Position numbers and translations under genes: made by a program. The notes beneath the pieces are model-generated. The model was not told the DNA's origin, ran no database searches, and saw only the letters and a program-made list of their open reading frames with translations. This document shows positions 1 to 5,355 of a DNA stretch of 5,355 nucleotides, one piece after another. Position 1 is the first letter of the stretch; every line of letters starts with the position of its first letter. The stretch is taken from the NCBI GenBank assembly GCA_947478535.1, contig CANJXD010000415.1:1-5355 (forward strand), written 5' to 3'. The DNA is from Acetobacteraceae bacterium. GTDB lineage: Bacteria; Pseudomonadota; Alphaproteobacteria; Acetobacterales; Acetobacteraceae.

Positions 1-875
1 AGCCCTGCATCGGCTTCCTGGCGTTCATGCCAGGCGGCGGAGAGCGTGAAGGGGCGGATCGGCAAAGGGGGCTCAAAGGATCGCAGTCCGAAGCGCGGCG
101 CGAAGGTCTCCACCACCCGGCGCGGCATGGTGACAATGGTGGGGGAGGCCGCGACGGCGGCCAGCGCCGGCAGGAAGGACGGCATCGCCGCCACCACCCG
201 GCGCCGCAGGCCCATCCGCGCGAGGGCGATATCGACCGTCCCCTCCAGCCCGCCATTCACCGAGACCAGCACATGGTCCAGCGCGCAGTACAGCGCCAGG
301 TCCAGCCGCTGCCTTCGCTTCAGCCGCGGATGGGCGGGATCGGCGGCGACCAGGTAGGTCTCCTCATGCAGGGCGCGGAAGCGGATGCCGGTCGGGCGGC
401 GGGGGAAGAAGCCGAGCGCCACATCGGCCTCGCCCTCCGCCAGGGCCCGCATCGCCGCATCCCGCGCATCCGGGCGGAAGGACAGCCGCAGCCCGGGCCC
501 CGCCGCCGCGAAGCGCGCCAGCAAGGGCGGGCCGAAGCGGGATGCCTCGTAGTCCAGCCCGGTCAGGCGGAAGATCCGATCGCTCCGCGCGGGATCGAAC
601 GGCGCCGGCGGGGCGACCGCCGCCCGCGCGAGGGACAGCAGGGAGGCCACGAGCGGCGCCAGTTCGAGGCAGCGCGGCGTCGGCTCCACGCCCCCGGGGC
701 GGCGGAGGAACAGCGGGTCCCCGAAGATGTCGCGCAGCCGGGCCAGGGCGTGGCTGACGGCGGGTGCGCTCAGGCCGAGGCGACTGGCGACCTCGGCGAG
801 CTTCCGGTGGCGCAGCGCTTCATCCAGCACCAGCAGCAGGGTCAGGTCGAGCCGGCGGAGTTTCGTCTCATGCAT
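1..875 (-). CDS. LysR-type transcriptional regulator (NodD-like subgroup), 3' end cut by window edge
   Basis: This is a DNA-binding regulator that probably controls the divergent operon starting at 953. The reading frame is open from the ATG at 875 to the window edge, giving 291 residues. The family is usually about 300 long, so only some 10-15 residues are missing. The N-terminus (MHETKLRRLDLTLLLVLDEA) and the winged helix-turn-helix at about residues 22-66 (HRKLAEVASRLGLSAPAVSH, then LARLRDIFGDPLFLRR, then EPTPR) are typical of LysR proteins. The remainder reads as the periplasmic-binding-like effector domain, including the usual ADVALGFF and late WHER motifs. The start is the first in-frame ATG. 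Its purine-rich GAGGA sits only 1 nt upstream, too close for a normal ribosome site, so initiation may be weak or leaderless. A TTG at 887 is in frame but has no better site. The inducer cannot be told from sequence. Confidence 0.93.
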   Translation of the reverse strand, partial: MHETKLRRLDLTLLLVLDEALRHRKLAEVASRLGLSAPAVSHALARLRDIFGDPLFLRRPGGVEPTPRCLELAPLVASLLSLARAAVAPPAPFDPARSDRIFRLTGLDYEASRFGPPLLARFAAAGPGLRLSFRPDARDAAMRALAEGEADVALGFFPRRPTGIRFRALHEETYLVAADPAHPRLKRRQRLDLALYCALDHVLVSVNGGLEGTVDIALARMGLRRRVVAAMPSFLPALAAVAASPTIVTMPRRVVETFAPRFGLRSFEPPLPIRPFTLSAAWHERQEADAG

Positions 876-952
876 GTCCTCATTCAAAACATTCAGTGGA
901 AGAAACCACCAGCGCAAACCACCCTCACACCCTGGCAAAGTGAGGGCTCCTC
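876..952. promoter_or_regulatory. Divergent regulatory region between the LysR gene and the operon
   Basis: These 77 bp separate the two divergent start codons and must hold both promoters and any LysR operator. The region is less GC-rich than the flanking genes. It contains a perfect 7-bp inverted repeat (922-928/940-946), a GTGG-N6-CCAC dyad (896-909) and a perfect 8-bp direct repeat AAACCACC (903-910 and 916-923). I could not identify a convincing -35/-10 pair in either direction. LysR proteins commonly bind interrupted dyads placed just like this. That this region is the operator is inferred from position and symmetry. Confidence 0.6.
922..946 (+). repeat. Perfect 7-bp inverted repeat overlapping the operon's ribosome binding site
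   Basis: CCCTCAC at 922-928 and GTGAGGG at 940-946 are exact reverse complements separated by 11 nt. The right arm contains GAGG (942-945), which lies 7 nt before the ATG at 953 and is the only good Shine-Dalgarno sequence for the first operon gene. The element could be a LysR half-site pair (7-11-7 spacing), an RNA hairpin hiding the ribosome site, or both. A second, mutually exclusive hairpin is possible: TGAGG (941-945) with CCTCA (949-953) around a 3-nt loop, which would also cover the A of the start codon. Confidence 0.65.
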
Positions 953-1570
953 ATGCGGATCGGCATCATCGGCGGCGGCAATGTGGGGCTCGCGCTCTCC
1001 CTCGCGCTGCGGCGCGCCGGCCACCTGCCCACCCTGCTGCTACGGGACCCGACGCGGGACAGTGGCAGCGGTGCCGCCATCGCCCCCCTCGGCCCGCTGC
1101 CGGCGGCCGAGGCCTATATCCTCGCCACCCCCTACGCCGCGGCGATGGAAGCCCTGACCACCTGCCAGCCCGGCGATGTGCCGGTGCTGGATGCCACCAA
1201 CCCGCTGGCGATGGGGCCTGAGGGCCTCGGCCTCGCCCTCGGCTTCGACGATTCCGGCGCCGAACGCATCGCCCGCGCGCTGCCCACCCTGAGACTCGCA
1301 AAAGTGTTCAACACCACCGGCGCCAACATCATGGCCGATCCCGCGCGCTTCACGCCCGCACCGGTGATGTTCGCCGCCGGCGACGATCCCGCGGCGAAGG
1401 CGGTGGCGCTGCGTCTTGCCGGCGATATCGGCTTCGCGGCCGTCGATGCCGGCCCGCTGCGCGCCGCCCGGCTGCTGGAGGCGCATGCGATGCTCTGGAT
1501 CGACCTGGCGATGCGGCGCGGCCTCGGCCGGGACTTCGCCTTCTCCCTGCAGAAGGGAGAGGCGTCATGA
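953..1570 (+). CDS. NAD(P)-binding reductase of the F420-dependent NADP oxidoreductase type
   Basis: This is a 205-residue cytosolic Rossmann-fold protein. The nucleotide loop is G7-x-G9-x-x-G12 (GIIGGGNVG). An arginine (R31) follows the second strand, which in this family favours NADPH. Further family marks are YILATPYAA (55-63), DATNP (80-84), KVFNTTGANIMADP (117-130), and the C-terminal AGPLRAARLLEAHAMLWI (166-183). Homologues are annotated as NADPH-dependent F420 reductases or simply NADP oxidoreductases. Outside F420-making organisms the true electron acceptor is usually unknown, so I do not assign F420 as substrate. It is the first gene of the operon, with GAGG 7 nt before the ATG, and its stop overlaps the next start (ATGA, 1567-1570), implying translational coupling. 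Confidence 0.88.
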   Translation: MRIGIIGGGNVGLALSLALRRAGHLPTLLLRDPTRDSGSGAAIAPLGPLPAAEAYILATPYAAAMEALTTCQPGDVPVLDATNPLAMGPEGLGLALGFDDSGAERIARALPTLRLAKVFNTTGANIMADPARFTPAPVMFAAGDDPAAKAVALRLAGDIGFAAVDAGPLRAARLLEAHAMLWIDLAMRRGLGRDFAFSLQKGEAS

Positions 1571-2337
1571 GCCTGCGCGACCCGAACGCGCTGCGGCCCG
1601 GGCGGCCGAAGCGCATCGCCATCGTCATCGCCAACCCCACCATCTCCTCCACCACCGGATGGCCCGTGGGCTTCTGGTGGAGCGAGCTCGCGCATCCCTG
1701 GCTTGCATTTCGGGAACGCGGCTACGCCATGGAGATCTTCAGCCCCGATGGCGGCCGATGCGAGGGCGATGCCTTCAGCGACCCGCGCGATCCCTCCGGC
1801 TATTCGGCGGAAGACATCGTCAGCCGCGGCTTCATCGCGACACCGCAACTGGCGGCGCTGGTGGAGACGACGAAGCCGGCCTCGGCGATCGATCCCGCGG
1901 AGTTCGACGCCATCCTGGTCGCCGGCGGGCAGGCACCGATGTTCACCTTCGAACATGCGACGGCCTTGCAGGCGAAATTCGTGGCCTTCCTGGAATCGGG
2001 GAAGGTCGCCGCGGCGCTCTGCCACGGCACCGCCATCCTGTGCTTCGCGCAGCGCGCCGATGGTACCCCCATCGCGAACGGCCGCACCGTGACCGGCTTT
2101 GCCAATGTGGAGGAGGATTTCGCCGACGACGCGGTGTGGTCGATGGGCCTGCTGCCGCGCGACCGGCATGTGATGCCCTGGCGCATCGAGGACCGGCTGA
2201 AGGCGCAGGGCGCCAACTACATCCAGGCCGGGCTCTGGCGAGGCTTCGCGGTGCGGGACGGCAACCTCATCACCGGCCAGCAGAATTTCTCCGGTGGCGA
2301 AACCGCAGCCGCCGTGATCGCGGCCCTTGGAGAATGA
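1567..2337 (+). CDS. DJ-1/PfpI family protein (type 1 glutamine amidotransferase-like, Hsp31-like)
   Basis: This is a 256-residue cytosolic protein of the DJ-1/ThiJ/PfpI superfamily. The nucleophile elbow is ALCHG with Cys152 followed by His153. The conserved glutamate lies in GFWWSELAHPW (Glu40), the spacing seen in Hsp31-like glyoxalase III/chaperone proteins. FDAILVAGGQAPM (113-125) and DGNLITGQQN (231-240) are further family marks. Known members convert methylglyoxal to lactate without cofactor, act as chaperones, or handle damaged thiols; some close relatives are isonitrile hydratases. The Glu40/Cys152/His153 set supports a catalytic protein, but the substrate is not readable. The start overlaps the upstream stop by 4 bp and has GGGAG about 7 nt before it. 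The stop overlaps the potential ATG of the next gene. Confidence 0.9.
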   Translation: MSLRDPNALRPGRPKRIAIVIANPTISSTTGWPVGFWWSELAHPWLAFRERGYAMEIFSPDGGRCEGDAFSDPRDPSGYSAEDIVSRGFIATPQLAALVETTKPASAIDPAEFDAILVAGGQAPMFTFEHATALQAKFVAFLESGKVAAALCHGTAILCFAQRADGTPIANGRTVTGFANVEEDFADDAVWSMGLLPRDRHVMPWRIEDRLKAQGANYIQAGLWRGFAVRDGNLITGQQNFSGGETAAAVIAALGE

Positions 2338-2342
2338 CAGCG

Positions 2343-3164
2343 ATGACACTCCCCCGACGTCTGCTGCTCACCGCCGCGATGCTGCCCTGGCCGAGCCTTG
2401 CCGAAGCGCAGGGAACACCAACCCCGGGCGCCTCGCGCCCGCCCATCGTGCTGGTGCATGGCGCCTGGATGGGGGCCGCCGTCTGGCAGCGCACGGCCGC
2501 CCTGCTCACCGCGGCGGGGCATGAGGTGCTGGCCCCGGAACTGCCCGCGCATGGGGAAGACCCGACGCCCGCCTCCGCCGCCTCGCTCGACCTTTATGTC
2601 GCCAGCGTCGTCGCCGCGATCGGGGATCGGCGGGGCGTGGTCCTGGTCGGCCACAGCTTCGGCGGCATCGTCGCCTCTGGTGTCGCCGAAGCCGTGCCGG
2701 ACCGCATCCGGCGCCTGATCTACCTCGCGGGCTATCTGCCGCGCTCCGGCGACAGCGCCTATTCCCTGTCCCAGCGCGACCCCGCCAGCCAGGTCGGCCG
2801 CTTCTGGCGGCAGGACGACCCGCAGCGCTACTCCCCGGCCTCGATCGCGGCGGAGGGTATCGCGGAGACTTTTTGCGCGGATTGCGGGGCGGCCGACGCC
2901 GCCTGGCTGGTGGCACGCCACCGGGCCGAACCGGTGCCGCCGCTGGCCACCCCGGTCACGTTGACGGACGGCCGCTTCGGCCGCGTGCCAAAAGCCTCGA
3001 TCCTGACGACGCAGGATCGTACCATCAGCCCTGCCTTGCAGCGCGCCATGGCGGAAGCCTCGGGCGTCAGCAAGGTCGTCGAGCTCACATCCTCCCATAC
3101 GCCGATGCTCTCGGCGCCCACCGCACTCGCCGTCGCCCTGGCCGGGCTGGCGCAGGAACCCTGA
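2343..3164 (+). CDS. Exported alpha/beta-fold hydrolase (EstC/methylesterase-like)
   Basis: This is a 273-residue serine hydrolase. An N-terminal signal is visible: PRR at 4-6, a hydrophobic stretch LLLTAAMLPWPSLA, and an A-E-A cleavage site near residue 22. The RR-L-L-L pattern is compatible with a Tat as well as a Sec signal. The mature domain has the oxyanion-loop HGAW (39-42), the nucleophile elbow GHSFGG with Ser105, a likely acid in TTQDRTIS (Asp225) and the histidine in SSHTPMLSAP (His252), so the triad is complete. Relatives include plant-type methylesterases and bacterial pyrethroid or salicylate-ester hydrolases; the substrate is unknown. An ATG at 2334 overlaps the previous stop (ATGA), but GGAGA abuts it directly. 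The ATG at 2343 has that site 9 nt upstream and is preferred. Using 2334 would add only MTA. Confidence 0.87.
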   Translation: MTLPRRLLLTAAMLPWPSLAEAQGTPTPGASRPPIVLVHGAWMGAAVWQRTAALLTAAGHEVLAPELPAHGEDPTPASAASLDLYVASVVAAIGDRRGVVLVGHSFGGIVASGVAEAVPDRIRRLIYLAGYLPRSGDSAYSLSQRDPASQVGRFWRQDDPQRYSPASIAAEGIAETFCADCGAADAAWLVARHRAEPVPPLATPVTLTDGRFGRVPKASILTTQDRTISPALQRAMAEASGVSKVVELTSSHTPMLSAPTALAVALAGLAQEP

Positions 3165-3178
3165 AGGGACCCGACACC
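3165..3178 (+). promoter_or_regulatory. Ribosome binding site for the GFA gene
   Basis: AAGGGA at 3165-3169 starts immediately after the hydrolase TGA and lies 9 nt before the ATG at 3179. It fixes the start of the GFA protein just ahead of the family's first Cys-x-Cys. The 14-bp gap leaves no room for a promoter, so the gene is read from the operon transcript. Confidence 0.6.
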
Positions 3179-3553
3179 ATGCCATTCACCGGACAATGCC
3201 ATTGCGGCGGCGTGCGTTTCCGCATCGAGGGCGAGGCCGTCGGCGTGATCGTCTGCCACTGCCGGGACTGCCAGCAGATGCACGGCAACGCCAATGCCAT
3301 GCTGGCCGCCCCCGCCGCCGCGGTAACGATGCAGGCCGATTCGACGCTCACCTGGTACGAATCGAGCCCGACGGCCGAACGCGGCTTCTGCTCGCGCTGC
3401 GGGGGGCGGCTGTTCAAGCGACCGAAGCAGGGCGACCGCCTGCTGGTCTCGGCCGGTACCATCGACCCGCCGACCGGGATGCGGGTGATCAAGAACGTCT
3501 GGGTCACCTCGAAAGGTGACTGGTACGACGTGCCCGGGGAGCCTGCGGCTTAG
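3179..3553 (+). CDS. GFA family (glutathione-dependent formaldehyde-activating-like) zinc protein
   Basis: This is a 124-residue cytosolic protein of the Mss4-like/GFA fold. The zinc ligands are laid out as in the family: C7-x-C9 (QCHCGGVRF), C26-x-C28-x-x-C31 (CHCRDC), and C71-x-x-C74 (FCSRCGG). Full-length Gfa enzymes (about 190 residues) were described as joining formaldehyde to glutathione. The short members like this one are very numerous, and most have no proven activity, so the name should be read as a family label. It is the last gene of the operon, 14 bp after the hydrolase stop. It ends in TAG at 3551-3553, 22 bp from the convergent glycosyltransferase stop. Confidence 0.9.
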   Translation: MPFTGQCHCGGVRFRIEGEAVGVIVCHCRDCQQMHGNANAMLAAPAAAVTMQADSTLTWYESSPTAERGFCSRCGGRLFKRPKQGDRLLVSAGTIDPPTGMRVIKNVWVTSKGDWYDVPGEPAA

Positions 3554-3554
3554 C

Positions 3555-3582
3555 GGGCTACTCCCAAGGGGGGGGCTACTCC
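3555..3582. repeat. 10-bp direct repeat with G8 run in the convergent gene junction
   Basis: GGGCTACTCC occurs at 3555-3564 and again at 3573-3582, an 18-bp period, with a run of eight G at 3568-3575 between. The right copy contains the TAG stop of the minus-strand glycosyltransferase (3576-3578). Because 18 is a multiple of three, the left copy places a second in-frame TAG (3558-3560) behind it. This looks like a small tandem duplication or slippage product. No T-rich terminator is visible in the junction; only a bulged weak hairpin (3537-3543 with 3556-3565) can be drawn. Confidence 0.6.
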
Positions 3583-4985
3583 TGCCCCACCTCGGTGCCT
3601 TCCTCGCCCATCGGCACCGCCTCCTCCGGCGACAGGGTGATGCCAAGCTTCGCGTACATCGCCGCCAGTCGCCGCCCATAGGCATCGCCATCGAACAGCG
3701 CGGCGCGGCGCGGCCCGCGCCAGGCGAGTTCGGCGCGCAGGGTTTCATGCGCATCCAGCGCCTGGATCGCTTCCGCCATCGCCTGGGTGTCGTAGGGGTC
3801 CACCACCACCGCCGCATCGCCCACCACTTCCGGCAGGCTCGCGGTGTTGCTCGTCAGCACCGGGGTGCCCAGCAGCATCGCCTCCAGCGCCGGCAGGCCG
3901 AAGCCTTCATACAGAGATGGGAACAGCAACGCCCGGGCGCCGCGGATCAGGCTGACCAGCAGGCGGAACGGCACGTAGTCCAGCAGGATCACCCGGTCCC
4001 GCAGCTTGCGCGTCAGGCTCTGCACACCGTCCACCGGGCCGGGATCAGCCATCAGGCGCTGGTCGTCGTCATACAACAGGCCGAGTTCCTGACGCATCTG
4101 CCAGGCCTGCTTGCCGCAGATCACCAATGGCCAGGGGCTGCCTGAGGCGAGATAGGCCTCGATCAGCCGGCCGACATTCTTCTTCGGCTCGATGGCGCCG
4201 AAGAACAGCCAATAGCCCTGCCATTGCAGCCCGAAGGCGCCCATCACCTCCGCCCGCGCCAGCGGTTCAGGCTTCTGAGCAAGACGCGCCGGAATCTCCA
4301 CGGATTGGTAGGTGACGGAAATCCGTTCCTCCGGCACGCCCAGCAGGTTGATGATGTCCCGCTTCGAGGCCTCGGAGACGGTGCAGATATGGTCCGCCTT
4401 GGCCGCGATCTCCCGCACCGTGCCGAGGTAGCGGCGCTTCACGTCGAGCGTCGCATAGGGCATCCGCAGCGGCACGAGGTCATGGATCGTGTAGATGTTC
4501 TTCATGCCGTCCACCCGCAGCGGCAGCGGGTAGGTCCAGTGCATGACATCCATCCGCTCCGGCAGTTTCACGCGGCCGAAGCGGCGGCGGGTGCCGTAGC
4601 CCTGCACGGCGGTGCGGAACAACTCCGGCGCGTTCCACAGCCGGTCCGCATGCGGCAGCCGCGCTTCCATGCCCTGGCGGATAATGTGTGGCGTGACCGG
4701 CACCTGCATCGCCGTCACGCCGAAGGACAGCCGTATGCCGCGCCGCAGGTCGTCGATCAGCCGCTTGATCGGGTGCGGCGCGCGGGGGCGCGCGTCATAC
4801 AGCGTGATCTCCCGCAGCAGCCCGTCCTCGGAGGTCGGGCCGCGCTGGCCATAGAGCACGCCGACATCGGCCCCCAGCGCGCCGAGGCGGCGGGAGAGGT
4901 TGCGGGCATAGGTGGCGACACCGGTGCCCTGGTCCAGCGCCAGGTTATAGCCGTCGATGGCGATCCGCGGCTTCGGCACCGTCAT
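3576..4985 (-). CDS. GT4-type glycosyltransferase (GT-B fold)
   Basis: This 469-residue enzyme probably transfers a sugar from a nucleotide donor to a lipid-linked or polysaccharide acceptor at the inner membrane face. The N-terminal GT-B half begins RIAIDGYNLAL with the glycine loop DQGTGVATYARNL (18-30). The centre has YTIHDLVPLRMP and HICTVSEASKRDI. The C-terminal donor half carries FFGAIEPKKNVGRLIEAY and the signature E-x7-E in YEGFGLPALEAM (Glu360 and Glu368), then GTPVLTSNTASLPEV. The protein is longer than a typical GT4 enzyme (370-400). The extra length sits mainly at about residues 65-145 and in a short acidic tail. A GTG at 4994 could add three residues, with AAAGGG 4 nt upstream. 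The ATG at 4985 is chosen because a GGTG lies about 6 nt upstream and the family start fits. Substrate and pathway are not determinable here. Confidence 0.9.
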   Translation of the reverse strand: MTVPKPRIAIDGYNLALDQGTGVATYARNLSRRLGALGADVGVLYGQRGPTSEDGLLREITLYDARPRAPHPIKRLIDDLRRGIRLSFGVTAMQVPVTPHIIRQGMEARLPHADRLWNAPELFRTAVQGYGTRRRFGRVKLPERMDVMHWTYPLPLRVDGMKNIYTIHDLVPLRMPYATLDVKRRYLGTVREIAAKADHICTVSEASKRDIINLLGVPEERISVTYQSVEIPARLAQKPEPLARAEVMGAFGLQWQGYWLFFGAIEPKKNVGRLIEAYLASGSPWPLVICGKQAWQMRQELGLLYDDDQRLMADPGPVDGVQSLTRKLRDRVILLDYVPFRLLVSLIRGARALLFPSLYEGFGLPALEAMLLGTPVLTSNTASLPEVVGDAAVVVDPYDTQAMAEAIQALDAHETLRAELAWRGPRRAALFDGDAYGRRLAAMYAKLGITLSPEEAVPMGEEGTEVGQE

Positions 4986-5170
4986 TCCTGTCACCTGGCC
5001 CTTTCACCGGGGCGGCCGTGGGAAGGCGGGCGCGCGCGGGGTGGCCACCGTTAAGCGACGCACGCCGCCCCGCGTCAACCTCTCACCGCGCGCGTTCCCC
5101 ACCCAAGGCCGCAACGCTGGACGCCACGCCCGCGGCGATGCTTGAACCGGTGGAGGCAAGGTGCGGGGCC
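4986..5170. other. Non-coding spacer between the glycosyltransferase and the small membrane protein
   Basis: This 185-bp stretch separates the two divergent genes. An open frame in line with the small membrane protein extends back to a GTG at 5018. Its codons there end in A or T about a quarter of the time (12 of 51), against 4 of 57 from 5171 onward, and its peptide is low-complexity. I therefore read the stretch as untranslated, holding the putative promoter at 5050-5078. Confidence 0.55.
5050..5078 (-). promoter_or_regulatory. Putative sigma-70-type promoter of the glycosyltransferase gene
   Basis: On the minus strand, TTGACG (5078-5073) lies 17 nt before CTTAAC (5055-5050). The -35 matches five of six consensus bases, whereas the -10 matches only three. 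Its position would give a leader of roughly 60 nt before the ATG at 4985. It is one of the few AT-containing spots in a very GC-rich spacer. This is a prediction from motif match only. Confidence 0.4.
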
Positions 5171-5344
5171 ATGATGCAGCCGACAGGGCCGGGTGAGACG
5201 AGGAAAGCGCCGGCGGAGGTGAGGCTGCCGCGCGCCCGCCTGTCGCACGGCCTCGCTCGCATCGGCGTCCTGCTGCTGCGCATCGCGGCCCTCGTCGTCG
5301 TGGCCGCGCCGGTCGCCACGGGCGTCGCGCTGCTGCTGCCCTGA
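5171..5344 (+). CDS. Small single-span membrane protein, function unknown
   Basis: This is a predicted 57-residue protein I do not recognise. Residues 1-25 are polar and basic, and the C-terminal half is one long hydrophobic stretch (from about GLARIGVLLLRIAALVVVAA to the final ALLLP), broken by two arginines. The positive N-terminal side suggests an N-in orientation. Codon third positions are G or C in 53 of 57 codons, matching the neighbouring genes and arguing for real coding. AAGG at 5158-5161 lies 9 nt before the first ATG. A second ATG follows at 5174, and an in-frame ATG at 5138 would add 11 residues with poorer codon usage. It is divergent from the glycosyltransferase; no partner is evident. 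A chance open frame is possible. Confidence 0.45.
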   Translation: MMQPTGPGETRKAPAEVRLPRARLSHGLARIGVLLLRIAALVVVAAPVATGVALLLP

Positions 5345-5355
5345 GGCGGGCGCCA

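Noticed and set aside
27..1157. 376-residue open frame on the plus strand across the LysR gene
   Set aside because: It is antisense to a clear LysR coding region and runs into the first operon gene. The product is low-complexity and rich in Arg, Gly and Gln, as expected for a shadow frame in GC-rich DNA.
1416..2333. Upstream extension of the hydrolase frame, which stays open back to 1416
   Set aside because: The extension overlaps the reductase and all of the DJ-1 gene in another frame and is Arg-rich nonsense. The signal peptide and ribosome site set the real start at 2343 (or 2334).
1132..2349. 405-residue minus-strand open frame opposite the reductase and DJ-1 genes
   Set aside because: It spans two well-supported genes in antisense, has no recognisable domain, and its composition is that of a shadow frame.
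2873..3178. Upstream extension of the GFA frame back to 2873
   Set aside because: It overlaps the hydrolase C-terminus. The GFA family begins just before the first Cys-x-Cys, and a good ribosome site precedes 3179.
2217..3185. 322-residue minus-strand open frame opposite the hydrolase
   Set aside because: It is antisense to a hydrolase with complete catalytic motifs, and no domain is recognisable in the product.
3537..3565. Possible terminator hairpin after the GFA gene
   Set aside because: The stem needs a 3-nt bulge and a 12-nt loop, overlaps the stop codon region, and has no T tract, so it is too weak to call as an intrinsic terminator.
4224..5054. 276-residue plus-strand open frame opposite the glycosyltransferase
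   Set aside because: It is antisense to a gene with complete GT4 motifs, and the His/Arg/Gln-rich product has no domain.
5083..5319. 78-residue minus-strand open frame opposite the small membrane protein
   Set aside because: It has no recognisable motif, and the plus-strand frame shows the better codon pattern and a coherent hydrophobic segment.

Overview
The window is about 70% G+C, densely coded, with strongly G/C-ending codons. Family content and style suggest a high-GC alphaproteobacterium, perhaps Acetobacteraceae/Roseomonas-like. No rRNA, tRNA or marker gene is present to confirm this. I see no mobile element, CRISPR array or RNA gene.

Layout. Positions 1-875 (minus strand) hold nearly all of a LysR-type regulator whose last residues lie outside the window. 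A 77-bp divergent intergenic region (876-952) carries short inverted and direct repeats that look like an operator region. From 953 to 3553 (plus strand) runs a tight four-gene operon: an F420-oxidoreductase-type NADP-binding protein, a DJ-1/PfpI (Hsp31-like) protein, an exported alpha/beta hydrolase with a possible Tat signal, and a GFA-family zinc protein. The first three are linked by ATGA stop/start overlaps and the fourth follows after 14 bp. After a 22-bp convergent gap, a GT4-type glycosyltransferase runs on the minus strand (3576-4985). Upstream of it, 4986-5170 is non-coding and holds a plausible promoter for it. A small single-span membrane protein (5171-5344, plus) closes the window.

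How the genes may work together. A LysR regulator divergent from a translationally coupled operon is the classic arrangement of a regulator controlling its neighbour. DJ-1/Hsp31 and GFA are both families tied to reactive carbonyls (glyoxals, formaldehyde-thiol adducts). With an NADPH-type reductase and a hydrolase they suggest, as inference only, a small inducible unit for sensing and removing an electrophilic metabolite or xenobiotic. The glycosyltransferase is a separate, convergently transcribed unit, probably for surface polysaccharide. Nothing here demands a wholly new system. The most distinctive feature is the dyad in the divergent region whose 3' arm is the operon's Shine-Dalgarno sequence.
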